Source: Pectinatus sottacetonis (lineage in GTDB: Bacteria > Bacillota > Negativicutes > Selenomonadales > Selenomonadaceae). From it: a stretch of 64,000 bases of DNA. Where the stretch lies: positions 778,501-842,500 of the forward strand of contig NZ_WIQK01000001.1 in the NCBI RefSeq assembly GCF_015732155.1, read 5' to 3'. Shown here piece after piece: positions 18,427 to 26,851 of this stretch. The translations under genes and the position numbers were made by a program. How positions within the stretch are numbered: position 1 is the first letter of the stretch; every line of letters starts with the position of its first letter. Under the pieces are notes generated by a model. The model searched no databases. It had not been told where the DNA came from and saw nothing but the letters and a program-made list of their open reading frames with translations.

Positions 18427-18635
18427 ATACACCATTTGATTGATCGCTTACGGAAAAACGACGAGAAACCATAGAAAAATATACCATTACAAAATGCATA
18501 CTCCCACTAATTTTTCTCATTATAACTAACTATTCATCATTTTTTTATGACATTATTACAGTTCTTAAATTACCTTATTTATCATCAATCGCAACTGCAC
18601 TTTCAATATCAATTTTAATTATATCAATATTTTTA

Positions 18636-18968
18636 ATGTTGGAAACTATAACATATATTGCAAAATTATTATTTCTATCAGATCTTTTAAATCCATCTGC
18701 CAGCAATATAAGATCAGTGTTTTTTATCTTTATAAACTACATTGAAATATATTTTGATTTTGCATTTTGGTATATGTATTTTAATTGTTTTGGAATAAAA
18801 AATTTTATATACTATATATACTCATCATTTGAACATCCTACTAGTACCAGTATATGTAGTCTAGGAATGATATTGATAATAATCCAAAATTGTATTAATT
18901 TTTATTTTCTAGGAATAGTATTGACTTATTTTGTGAATAATTTTCGAACTAGAAAGTTCATTTCATGA
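18636..18968 (+). CDS. small membrane protein, ion-channel-like, no clear start
   Basis: Hydrophobic protein ending 6 bp short of the convergent herA stop. The frame is open from 18444, and its translation before the ATG at 18636 is already a membrane sequence (ILPLIFLIITNYSSFF and SIATALSISILIISIF), so the real gene is larger; yet no ATG/GTG/TTG with a ribosome site exists upstream. The last 60 residues (YIYSSFEHPTSTSIC, then LGMILIIIQNCINFYFLGIV) have the spacing of a two-helix potassium-channel pore, without a TxGYG filter. It could be a 5'-truncated gene or an effector with a non-standard start. The function is uncertain. Confidence 0.4.
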   Translation: MLETITYIAKLLFLSDLLNPSASNIRSVFFIFINYIEIYFDFAFWYMYFNCFGIKNFIYYIYSSFEHPTSTSICSLGMILIIIQNCINFYFLGIVLTYFVNNFRTRKFIS

Positions 18969-18974
18969 TAAATA

Positions 18975-20675
18975 TTAATCTATTTTTTTAAAAATTGGTG
19001 TTCTCGAATCTGGGGGAATATTAGGCTTATCAATTTTTATTGTTAATGGCATAGGAAAATCTACTCCTGTCAAAATTGCTTCACCTTCTCCTAATACAGG
19101 GAGAAATGATAACAATTCCGAATTTGCTGATGAACAGGCCTGCTTAATTGCTTCTTTATCATTATAATTAATTAATCTATGAACAAGGAATGTTCCCATC
19201 TGGCTTAGAGTTCCTACTGGAATATCTCTGGGCATTTGCGTTGCTAAACATAAAAACAATCCATATTTCCTACACTCTTTAGCAATTTGATCAAATGATG
19301 ATAATGCAGATGTATTAAAATAATTGTCTGTTACATCCTTTTTTAAAAATTGATGTGCCTCATCCAAGAATAGTACCACCGGATTTTTTTTAAATTTGTT
19401 TTTCCGTGCCTTGTCTAATAAATATTTGCCAATAGCATTTGCGGCAATTTCTCTACCTTGGGATTCAAATCCCAATTTCTCAAATCCAATACGCAAAAGG
19501 AATTTTTTATTATCATCTATAAAATTATCAATTTTTTCTGTTAAATCAATTTTATCTTTCTTATCGTTTGAAAATCCAAATACAGACTCCCATATACCAG
19601 TACGTCTAATACTTCCTATACGAGTTATTAAACTTATACAATTTCCTAAATCTGCAGAATTAGGATTCCCATACAATGTTGTATTATTACCTTTGGATGG
19701 CCATACACATTCATTATTAATCTGCCATTCTAGTTTATTAATATCAAACGATAAAATTCCATTTTCAATTTCAGCATCATTTTCATAACAATATCGTTCA
19801 TAACTTAATTTATTTAGACCTGTTTTTATCAGACATCCATTTTGACAAAAACTTGAAATACCATCCTTCTCTTTAATACCTAATTCAATACATTTTAGCG
19901 ATCTAATTGCTTCTAATAATTTGGGTGCCTGTATCTTCTCTGCTGGACGTACAAGAAAAAATAAATCTTCTATTGTTAATTTTCTATACGAAAAATAACA
20001 ATCATCTCCAAGGACAACAGAATCTGCATCCCCATTGCTTGCTATATCGCTATATTCTCCCGTTGGATCTATAAGTATTGCCTTTGTATGATTTTTCATC
20101 ATCGACTCTATTAATTTTGATACACTCCAACTTTTCCCTCCTCCAGTGGTTCCTACTATTGCACAATGTCTACCAAATATAGCTTGTTGGCTAATATTTA
20201 CCAATGTATGTCTATTAGATGTTAATTTACCTAATTTTATTAGAATTTTATCGTCATCACTTTTTACTCCAAAGCTCATAACATATTGTTGAATAAATTG
20301 TTTAGGACAAATATATACTTTTGAACCAATGCTAGGAAAGGCATTTAATGTTCGTTGAACTTTTTTACTATCAAAATAATCAAAAGAAAGCAAAATTTCA
20401 ACTTTAGCAGTAGGATGAAAATCTGAACTTTGAAAAGCTTTTTCACTAAGAGATAACCTTTCTTTTTCAGGTAAATTTAACTCTGAAATTTTCCCTATAA
20501 ATCCGTAATTCTCTCCTTCAATTGTTACAAATGTACCAATTAATCCTCCATTAAATTCTTCACCAGAAAAAATATATTTATTTAATAATATTGATGATGG
20601 AAAATGAACTTTTATATATTGAGGATTGACATAATTTACATATCCTATAAAATAATTTGAGTTAAATGGTATCAT
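18975..20675 (-). CDS. herA: HerA-like ATPase of a SIR2-HerA antiphage system
   Basis: 566 aa HerA/FtsK-clan translocase ATPase. The N-terminal ~125 residues form a HAS-barrel-like domain; Walker A GTTGGGKS is at 175-182, Walker B VVLFLDEAH near 433-441, and the sensor segment ATQMPRDIP near 479. HerA proteins assemble as hexameric rings. With a SIR2 partner they form a defence complex in which SIR2 depletes NAD on infection. Its start overlaps the end of the SIR2 gene by 14 bp, so the pair is translationally coupled. The neighbour and the domain order make this call strong; direct activity is untested here. Confidence 0.9.
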   Translation of the reverse strand: MIPFNSNYFIGYVNYVNPQYIKVHFPSSILLNKYIFSGEEFNGGLIGTFVTIEGENYGFIGKISELNLPEKERLSLSEKAFQSSDFHPTAKVEILLSFDYFDSKKVQRTLNAFPSIGSKVYICPKQFIQQYVMSFGVKSDDDKILIKLGKLTSNRHTLVNISQQAIFGRHCAIVGTTGGGKSWSVSKLIESMMKNHTKAILIDPTGEYSDIASNGDADSVVLGDDCYFSYRKLTIEDLFFLVRPAEKIQAPKLLEAIRSLKCIELGIKEKDGISSFCQNGCLIKTGLNKLSYERYCYENDAEIENGILSFDINKLEWQINNECVWPSKGNNTTLYGNPNSADLGNCISLITRIGSIRRTGIWESVFGFSNDKKDKIDLTEKIDNFIDDNKKFLLRIGFEKLGFESQGREIAANAIGKYLLDKARKNKFKKNPVVLFLDEAHQFLKKDVTDNYFNTSALSSFDQIAKECRKYGLFLCLATQMPRDIPVGTLSQMGTFLVHRLINYNDKEAIKQACSSANSELLSFLPVLGEGEAILTGVDFPMPLTIKIDKPNIPPDSRTPIFKKID

Positions 20676-21879
20676 TTATTTTATTCTCCTCATTATTAAA
20701 ATAATTATAAATATCCGAGGCTGGATAATAATCAACAAACTCCTCAAATCTTTCATTTATAAGGCATACATTGCCAATCTTAGATGCCTTCTTTTTATAT
20801 TCTTGAAATGAGTCTTTATCAATAACGTTTGGTGCCACAATCATAATCGTTATACTTTGATTAACATTTAAAGCTTCTTCTATCATTGCACTAATATGCT
20901 TATCGTAAAAACTAAATCCTATAACTAATAGTAATACATTTTTAGTACGCAATTCTTGTTGAAATCTTGAAATCATTTCAAAATATGGTTGTTCATATGA
21001 ACTTTCATATTTATTACTACTAGGATAAATCATTAGTGTATCTATAGATGCCTCAACATCACTTATTTTAACTATTTCTCCATTAGAATTTTTTTTCCAA
21101 TCAAGAGATCCATGCGGCTTATACAAATGGAATACCTTTGCTAAAAAATTTTCTTCATACTGTGACCTATTAATATTTCTTGTGACTATATCATAATCAA
21201 AATTTATTCCATTAAATGATCTTGGATATGTAAACGAAAAACCATCAATTACTACATACCCTCCTTTTGATGCTGCTTGTTCAAATAACAAATCGTAATT
21301 CAAAGTAAAAATCTTAGCTCTTGAATATTTAAGTTTTCTAGACGTTAATTTTTTTAAAAATTTTAAATGAGGTGCCTCATCAGATAATTTTAAGGTACAT
21401 TCTTTTTGAATAATTTTTTTAATTTTTTGTATATATTGTTCTATAACATCTTTGCACAAAAATTTTTGTGACAATATAGCTTTTGATAAAAATGCTTCTA
21501 AATCAGTACTTTTCTTATCAAATTTTATTATTTCCGCAAGTTTCTCTAATTTCTCTTTTCCAATTTCTGTTTCCACCGCCGTCCACAATTCGTACATTGT
21601 TTTTCCTTTTTTTCCCTCACCTATTCCTTTTGAAGTTCCAGATCCAGACAAAACAACTATATTTTCATATTGCCGTGACAAAACCTCGGCATATTTATCT
21701 CTCATTTTTTTATATGCATATTCTTTCGGATTTTTATTTATTTCATCTTCGTCAATTTCTTCTCCATTAATATAGACATTATCATTATTATATGATATAT
21801 GATAATTTTCGGAATAATATATTTCTACATATTTATCTTTTAATCGTGTCTCATCACTAATTTCATTTTTCTCTTCCAT
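20662..21879 (-). CDS. SIR2-family NADase of a SIR2-HerA antiphage system
   Basis: 405 aa with a SIR2_2-type domain from about residue 70. NAD-binding and catalytic motifs are SGSGTS at 78-83 (in place of GAGxS), TLNYD at 192-196, the catalytic His H256 in KPHGSLDW, and GFSFYDKHI at about 320-328. The first 60 residues are a charged extension of unknown role. The start is ATG behind AAAGGGAG. In known SIR2-HerA defence the SIR2 subunit hydrolyses NAD when activated, aborting infection. It is first in a two-gene unit at the right end of the island. Confidence 0.9.
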   Translation of the reverse strand: MEEKNEISDETRLKDKYVEIYYSENYHISYNNDNVYINGEEIDEDEINKNPKEYAYKKMRDKYAEVLSRQYENIVVLSGSGTSKGIGEGKKGKTMYELWTAVETEIGKEKLEKLAEIIKFDKKSTDLEAFLSKAILSQKFLCKDVIEQYIQKIKKIIQKECTLKLSDEAPHLKFLKKLTSRKLKYSRAKIFTLNYDLLFEQAASKGGYVVIDGFSFTYPRSFNGINFDYDIVTRNINRSQYEENFLAKVFHLYKPHGSLDWKKNSNGEIVKISDVEASIDTLMIYPSSNKYESSYEQPYFEMISRFQQELRTKNVLLLVIGFSFYDKHISAMIEEALNVNQSITIMIVAPNVIDKDSFQEYKKKASKIGNVCLINERFEEFVDYYPASDIYNYFNNEENKINDTI

Positions 21880-21924
21880 TATCTCAACTCCCTTTAATAC
21901 TATTAAAATATCAACTTGTAAATG

Positions 21925-21953
21925 ATAGTACCTAAATTTTTATTTGTTGTCAA
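21925..21953 (-). promoter_or_regulatory. promoter of the SIR2-HerA operon with tandem -35 boxes
   Basis: On the minus strand, TTGACA, 17 bases, TACTAT. A second TTGACA lies exactly 11 bp upstream because an 11-bp unit (TTTTGACAACA on that strand) is tandemly duplicated at 21945-21966. It is 46 bp from the SIR2 start codon and about 42 bp from the right att repeat. Confidence 0.65.
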
Positions 21954-21994
21954 AATGTTGTCAAAAACATCATTTAATACAATTTTATATAAAT

Positions 21995-22024
21995 AAAAGG
22001 CCCTGCGAAAATTCGCAAAGCCTT
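21995..22024 (-). terminator. terminator of tRNA-Ser
   Basis: Minus strand: AAGGCTTTGCGAA, a short TT loop, then TTCGCAGGGCCTT, followed by T-rich sequence. It is part of the duplicated att segment and lies 10 bp after the tRNA 3' end. Confidence 0.75.
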
Positions 22025-22091
22025 GATTTCATTATGGCAGAGAGGGTGGGATTCGAACCCACGGTACCTTGCGGTACAATTGATTTCGAGT
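21995..22091 (-). repeat. right island boundary: 97-bp att repeat inside tRNA-Ser
   Basis: Identical over 97 bases to 9290-9386. It runs from the tRNA terminator to the anticodon loop of the intact tRNA-Ser(CGA) gene. Together with the left copy it defines the island. Confidence 0.93.
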
Positions 22092-22122
22092 CAATCACCT
22101 TCGACCACTCGGACACCTCTCC
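22035..22122 (-). tRNA. tRNA-Ser (anticodon CGA)
   Basis: 88-nt gene with the long variable arm typical of serine tRNAs. The acceptor stem starts GGAGAGG and ends CCTCTCT-G-CCA with CCA encoded. The anticodon loop CTCGAAA between ATTGA and TCAAT gives anticodon CGA (reads UCG), and the T arm is GTGGGTTCGAATCCCAC. It was rebuilt at the right end of the island, so the host keeps a working copy. Confidence 0.95.
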
Positions 22123-22218
22123 ATCATCAAAAAGCATTAAGATTATACCATATTTATTAATAAAATTCAACCTGCCAAATATGATATATACTGGAAGCAC
22201 AAAATTTCCTGACCGTTA

Positions 22219-22428
22219 TCATAAATTATCTTCTGTTCTGGCGTTTCCGACAATTTTTTTTGCCATTTTTTCAAACTTGGGCCGCGGCATCATCACATAA
22301 TGACCACATCCACAGCATTTTATGCCAAAATCCATACCAACGCGCAGTATTTCCCATTGATCGCTGCCACATGGATGTTTCTTTTTCATCTTAACAATAT
22401 CGCCTTTTTGATAATTAACTTTTTCCAT
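22219..22428 (-). CDS. DUF951 family small protein
   Basis: 69 aa; matches the conserved Firmicute family DUF951, with opening YQKGDIVKMKKKHPCGS, then WEILRVGMDFGIKCCGCGH and the closing MPRPKFEK. Cysteines around HPCGS and CCGCG look like a small metal site. The function is unknown. A GGGGG box precedes the ATG, and it follows the CDF transporter gene by 13 bp, so the two are probably cotranscribed. Confidence 0.88.
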   Translation of the reverse strand: MEKVNYQKGDIVKMKKKHPCGSDQWEILRVGMDFGIKCCGCGHYVMMPRPKFEKMAKKIVGNARTEDNL

Positions 22429-22441
22429 GTTATTTCCCCCG

Positions 22442-23362
22442 TTAATTATTTTCTTTTTTATCTATTTTACAAGTGTCTTCTGCAACTTTTTCAATAGGCT
22501 CTGGATGAATTATAACATCCACAGTCGGCCCCATTGCTTTTTTTATTTCAAATTCTATTGCATCACAGACAGCATGTACTTGCCCTAATTTCATATTAGA
22601 ATCAAAGCTTATATGTGCGTCAATCATTTTATAAGCTCCCGCTGAACGTGTACGCAAATTATGATAGCCTAGAACATCCTTATGTTTCATGAAAATTGTA
22701 CTGATTTTCTTTTCGTATTCAGCAGAAAGACTTGCATCTGTCAAATCACGGGTACTTTTTACTATCATTTTATAGCCTGCGCGAAAGATAATAAGTGCTA
22801 CCAGTATTGCTACCACTGGATCAAGCCAATACCAGCCAAGGATGTGCATACCAAAAAGACCTATCATTACTCCTACAGATGTCCATACATCTGACTGTAA
22901 ATGCAGTCCATCAGCTTCAAGGGCCTGGGAATCAGTCTGCTTCCCTACAGAAATAAGTTTTCTGGAGACAAAAATATTTATAACTATCGATACGGCCATT
23001 ATTAATATACCATATTGCAGATACTGCATCTGGTGAGGTGCGCGAAACTTGTCCACAGCTTCATAGATAATCATTACTGCTGCTGCAACTATAAGTATTG
23101 CTTCCACTGCCGAGGATAAATTTTCATATTTACCATATCCGTAATCATATTTTTGATCTGGGGGTATCATAGCCTTTCTTACTGCCCAAAAAGCAATTAA
23201 GGCCGCTATTAAATCAACTCCTGAATGCATCGCTTCTGACACAAGGCTTACTGCACCAACATACAAACCCACGCATAATTTCAATATAACAAGCACCGTA
23301 TTAGATATCACTGACAAATATGCTGTACGACGTTTTAAAACATCACTTTCAACAATATTCAT
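22442..23362 (-). CDS. cation diffusion facilitator (CDF) metal transporter
   Basis: 306 aa CDF antiporter that exports divalent metals such as Zn, Mn or Fe in exchange for protons. There are six hydrophobic segments in the first ~200 residues. Metal-site positions are seen in SEAMHSGVDLIAAL (about 42-55) and in LQSDVWTSVGV (about 152-162), and a cytosolic ferredoxin-like C-terminal domain with dimer His residues follows (HNLRTRSAGAYKMIDAHI). Good AGGGGAG box. The metal cannot be told from sequence alone. Confidence 0.9.
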   Translation of the reverse strand: MNIVESDVLKRRTAYLSVISNTVLVILKLCVGLYVGAVSLVSEAMHSGVDLIAALIAFWAVRKAMIPPDQKYDYGYGKYENLSSAVEAILIVAAAVMIIYEAVDKFRAPHQMQYLQYGILIMAVSIVINIFVSRKLISVGKQTDSQALEADGLHLQSDVWTSVGVMIGLFGMHILGWYWLDPVVAILVALIIFRAGYKMIVKSTRDLTDASLSAEYEKKISTIFMKHKDVLGYHNLRTRSAGAYKMIDAHISFDSNMKLGQVHAVCDAIEFEIKKAMGPTVDVIIHPEPIEKVAEDTCKIDKKENN

Positions 23363-23727
23363 AAACTTACTCCCCTTGTAAAAGACCTGATCTAATAAAT
23401 AGTCTAAATTAGATTATATCAGCATACAATCTATTACTCAAGTCCTTTTACATAATAATTTATCTATCTTATGTTTTATCGTCTAGTAAACAAGCGTATT
23501 TGCTTTTTATTCCCAAATATTGATTATACTACCTTTATAAAAAAATTAATAAAACTGCTACACACAAACATTTTACTTCATAAACATGCCGTTTTCTATC
23601 CTTCTGCCCATCTTTAAAAACACCGCAGTAAGCAGAGTACATATTTATGATATCAATGTTATTATGTAGCAGCCCCATTAATTCATGCTCAAATATAACA
23701 AAAGGATACTTCAATATACTAAATAAA
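23363..23727. other. intergenic region without a supported gene
   Basis: 365 bp between the CDF gene and the CBS-ACT gene. A 70-codon minus-strand frame at 23535-23747 overlaps the 3' end of the CBS-ACT gene, lacks a ribosome site and shows no family signature. I see no strong hairpin or riboswitch. Confidence 0.5.
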
Positions 23728-24384
23728 TTAGTTGTGAGAATTTCCAATTTTAGTAATATGAGATACTGTATATCCCAGTTTTTCTAAATCGGCAACTATA
23801 GCCGTTAAATCAGGAAAATCACCGCGGATTATTGCTTCCGAATCTCCGTTAGGTGTATTAAAAGAAACAAAACTATCAATATTTAACTGATGACTGGCAA
23901 ATACATCAGAAATTTCTTTTGTTGCCCCAATTTTATCCTGAAAATCTAGTGTAACTCTTGTCTTACCACTCGCAAGCCCCATAACTTTAACAAATACCCG
24001 AAAAATATCAGTCTCAGTAATAATACCTACTAAAATCCCTACGCTACTAATGACAGGCAATCCGCCTATTTTATTATTACACATAATAAGCGCTGCTTCT
24101 TCAACAGTAGCATCTTCAGAAACAGAAACAATCGGCGTTGACATTATGTCCTTAACAGTCATTTTAGACAAAAGAGAATTTATTTCATACTTTGCCAAAG
24201 TAGTAGCCGGAGAAGGGGCAATGCGGGAAATATCACGATCGCTTATAATCCCCAGCACCTTTCCGTTTTCAACTATGGGAAGACGACGAAAATGGTTCAT
24301 TTTCATAAGTCCGGCTGCTTCATCAATAGAGGTATCAGCAGATACTGTAACCGGATTTTTAGTCATATAATTTGATACAAACAA
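23728..24384 (-). CDS. CBS-pair and ACT domain protein (AcuB-like)
   Basis: 218 aa: two CBS domains (about 7-60 and 80-135; motifs GIISDRDISRIAP and GIITETDIFRVFV) followed by an ACT-like domain (about 142-210). CBS pairs bind adenosyl ligands and ACT domains bind amino acids, so it is a probable regulatory sensor. The start is TTG behind AAGGGAG. It lies 31 bp after livF on the same strand and may be cotranscribed with the branched-chain amino acid transporter, which would fit an amino acid-sensing role. It resembles AcuB of Bacillus; the true function is unknown. Confidence 0.82.
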   Translation of the reverse strand: MFVSNYMTKNPVTVSADTSIDEAAGLMKMNHFRRLPIVENGKVLGIISDRDISRIAPSPATTLAKYEINSLLSKMTVKDIMSTPIVSVSEDATVEEAALIMCNNKIGGLPVISSVGILVGIITETDIFRVFVKVMGLASGKTRVTLDFQDKIGATKEISDVFASHQLNIDSFVSFNTPNGDSEAIIRGDFPDLTAIVADLEKLGYTVSHITKIGNSHN

Positions 24385-24415
24385 TATTTTTATCTCCCTT
24401 CACTAACAATTGATA

Positions 24416-25132
24416 TTATCCACCGAGATATGCTTTACGGACCTCTTCACTGGCAGCAAGCTTTTTCGCATCACCACTCAATGTTATTTTACCTGTTTCC
24501 AAAACATAGGCACGATTAGCAATTGATAAAGCCATATTAGCATTTTGTTCTACAAGAAGTACAGTTGTTCCTGCTTCATTAATATTTTTTATTATAGCAA
24601 ATATTTCTTTTATGAGAAGAGGTGCCAACCCCATTGATGGTTCATCAAGCAATAGCAACCGTGGACTGCTCATAAGGGCACGTCCCATTGCCAGCATCTG
24701 CTGTTCCCCGCCTGATAAAGTCCCAGCTTCTTGTTTTTTCCGTTCTGCTAAACGCGGAAAATGCGTGAATACCCGATCTAAATCTGTCCGTATCTTACTT
24801 TTATCTTTTCGTATATATGCACCAAGTTCAAGATTTTCCATTACGGTCATATTAGCAAAAATACGCCGGCCTTCTGGAACCTGGGATATGCCATATTCCA
24901 CAATTTTATGAGCTGCCACGCCACTTATAATTTTATCTTCAAAGGAAATAATACCATCCTTCGGCTTAAGCAGTCCGGAAACAGTCCGAAGAGTTGTCGA
25001 TTTACCAGCACCATTAGCTCCGATGAGTGTAACAATTTCTCCCTGGTTTACTTCCATACTAATTCCCTTGATAGCATGAATTGCTCCATAAAATACATTT
25101 ATATTATCTACTTTTAGCATTGCCGCCATCAT
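24416..25132 (-). CDS. livF: branched-chain amino acid ABC transporter ATPase LivF
   Basis: 238 aa ATP-binding subunit. Walker A GANGAGKST near 38-46, signature LSGGEQQMLAMGRAL near 140, Walker B LLLLDEPSMGLAP. The LivF-specific early segment INVFYGAIHAIKGI is present. It overlaps the livG stop (ATG within the last codons), showing translational coupling. With LivG it powers import through LivHM. Confidence 0.94.
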   Translation of the reverse strand: MMAAMLKVDNINVFYGAIHAIKGISMEVNQGEIVTLIGANGAGKSTTLRTVSGLLKPKDGIISFEDKIISGVAAHKIVEYGISQVPEGRRIFANMTVMENLELGAYIRKDKSKIRTDLDRVFTHFPRLAERKKQEAGTLSGGEQQMLAMGRALMSSPRLLLLDEPSMGLAPLLIKEIFAIIKNINEAGTTVLLVEQNANMALSIANRAYVLETGKITLSGDAKKLAASEEVRKAYLGG

Positions 25133-25899
25133 TAAGCCTCCCCGCCAAGATAAGCCCGAATAACTTCCGGATCTTTCTTAATTTCTTCAGGAATGCCCTG
25201 CGCAATAATCGAACCATATTCTAAAACATATATTCGCTCGCAAATTCCCATTACAAGACTCATATCATGTTCTATGAGCAGTATAGACAAGGCAAATTCT
25301 TTTCTTATCCATCTAATCATGTCCATAAGCTCCTTGGTTTCCTGTGGATTCATTCCTGCAGCAGGCTCATCCAATAATAAAAGTTTTGGTCTGGTCGCTA
25401 ATGCACGTGCTATTTCCAAGCGGCGCTGCGCCCCATAAGGTAAATTTTTAGCAATTTCATCTGCTTTATCAGCAAGATTAAATATCTTTAATAATTCCCT
25501 ACCTGCTTTTTCTATTCTTTCTTCTTCTTTTCCATACCGTCCAATACGCAAAACTGCTTCTACTAAAGTGTAATGCAAATGCGTATGATACGCAATCTTG
25601 ACATTATCCAACACACTTAATTCAGAAAAAAGGCGTATATTTTGGAATGTACGGGCAATTCCTCTTTGGGTTATCTGCGAAGGTTTCATCCCAGCAAGAC
25701 TTTTCCCGGCAAAATTAATAACTCCGGTAGTAGGTTGATAAACACCTGTAAATAAATTAAAAGCCGTTGTTTTACCCGCTCCATTTGGTCCTATAAGCCC
25801 GACCAGCTCTCCTTCATTTATCACCATATTAAAATTACTGACAGCTTTCAACCCGCCAAACATTTTTGATACATCCTTAGCTTCCAGTAAAATACTCAT
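25132..25899 (-). CDS. livG: branched-chain amino acid ABC transporter ATPase LivG
   Basis: 255 aa ATP-binding subunit. Walker A GPNGAGKTT near 37-45, LivG-type inserts after FAGKSLAGMKPSQIT, signature GAQRRLEIARAL (a variant lacking the usual LSGGQ), Walker B LLLLDEPAAGMNP. It is 1 bp from livM and overlaps livF. It forms the ATPase pair with LivF on the cytosolic face of LivHM. Confidence 0.94.
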   Translation of the reverse strand: MSILLEAKDVSKMFGGLKAVSNFNMVINEGELVGLIGPNGAGKTTAFNLFTGVYQPTTGVINFAGKSLAGMKPSQITQRGIARTFQNIRLFSELSVLDNVKIAYHTHLHYTLVEAVLRIGRYGKEEERIEKAGRELLKIFNLADKADEIAKNLPYGAQRRLEIARALATRPKLLLLDEPAAGMNPQETKELMDMIRWIRKEFALSILLIEHDMSLVMGICERIYVLEYGSIIAQGIPEEIKKDPEVIRAYLGGEA

Positions 25900-25900
25900 T

Positions 25901-26842
25901 TTATTTTCCCCCTTTAAATCGCTTGAAAATAGGCAAACTGGTAAGTTCTATATTTCCAAACAATCCCTGAGGTCGATAAAACATTAATAAAATAAGAATA
26001 ACCGCATATATGCTCATGCGCAGTTCCGGCCAAGCTGATAAAAGCGCCGAAAGCGACGTTAATACAAAAGCACCGGCAATAGATCCTGTAATAGATCCCA
26101 ATCCGCCTAAAACAATCATTATGAGATAATTAAACGACGCCAAAAATGTAAATGATGACGGATGGGCTATACAAATGACATGAGCAAACAGGCATCCTGC
26201 AACTCCTGCAAACCCTGCCCCGATAGTGAACGCCAGCACCTTATATACCGTTGTATTTATTCCCATTGTTTCTGCGGCAATTTCATTTTCTCGGATAGCT
26301 ATACAAGCGCGCCCAAAAGACGAATTCACATAATTTTTTATAAAAAACACTACGAACAACATTACAAAAAATGCCCAGGCAAATGTTGTATATCGGGGAA
26401 TACCCATAAAACCAGCTGCCCCACCTACATAATTAACATTCATTATAACTATACGAATAATTTCTCCCAGTCCTAATGTTGCTATAGCCAGATAATCTCC
26501 ACTCAGCCGCATAGTTGGCAATCCGATAAGCCCCCCAATTATCGCTGCTGTAATAAATGAGGCAATTAAACTGATAAGAAACGGCATATGAAAATTGACT
26601 GTCAGCACAGCCCCGGTATATGCCCCAATAGCCATAAATCCAGCATGTCCCAGAGAAAACTGGCCAGTATATCCATTTATAAGATTAAGACTTACCGACA
26701 AAATTATATTGATGCATATTACGATCATATTTAATTCCCAAAATGCATCTAATGTATCTGACGACAATAATCCCTGTAGTATCGCAAAAATAATTAGGCT
26801 GATAACTATTACTTTTAAATCAAGTTTACGCAATGATTTCAT
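25901..26842 (-). CDS. livM: branched-chain amino acid ABC permease LivM
   Basis: 313 aa membrane permease with about 8-9 hydrophobic helices. Typical LivM motifs are GYTGQFSLGHAGFMAIGAY near 58-76 and the EAA-like loop AIRENEIAAETMGIN near 182-196. It pairs with LivH, 9 bp upstream. Confidence 0.93.
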   Translation of the reverse strand: MKSLRKLDLKVIVISLIIFAILQGLLSSDTLDAFWELNMIVICINIILSVSLNLINGYTGQFSLGHAGFMAIGAYTGAVLTVNFHMPFLISLIASFITAAIIGGLIGLPTMRLSGDYLAIATLGLGEIIRIVIMNVNYVGGAAGFMGIPRYTTFAWAFFVMLFVVFFIKNYVNSSFGRACIAIRENEIAAETMGINTTVYKVLAFTIGAGFAGVAGCLFAHVICIAHPSSFTFLASFNYLIMIVLGGLGSITGSIAGAFVLTSLSALLSAWPELRMSIYAVILILLMFYRPQGLFGNIELTSLPIFKRFKGGK

Positions 26843-26851
26843 TTATCACAC

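Larger units (their letters stand above)
9387..21994. mobile_element. integrated genomic (defence) island in tRNA-Ser
   Basis: About 12.6 kb of AT-rich DNA lies between two exact 97-bp direct repeats, one of them inside an intact tRNA-Ser gene. It contains two IS3-family elements, IS66 and other transposase remnants, a four-gene cassette with coiled-coil, TerB-like and HNH-like proteins, and a SIR2-HerA pair. No integrase or excisionase gene is visible. The element was either mobilised in trans, or its integrase gene was lost, perhaps during IS insertion near the left end. A crossover in the anticodon loop is typical of tyrosine integrases. Confidence 0.88.

Noticed and set aside
21944-22300. 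Open frames on both strands across the tRNA-Ser gene
   Set aside because: They are translations of the tRNA and its flanks, not genes.
23535-23747. 70-codon minus-strand frame after the CBS-ACT gene
   Set aside because: It overlaps the CBS-ACT 3' end, has no ribosome site and no recognisable domain.
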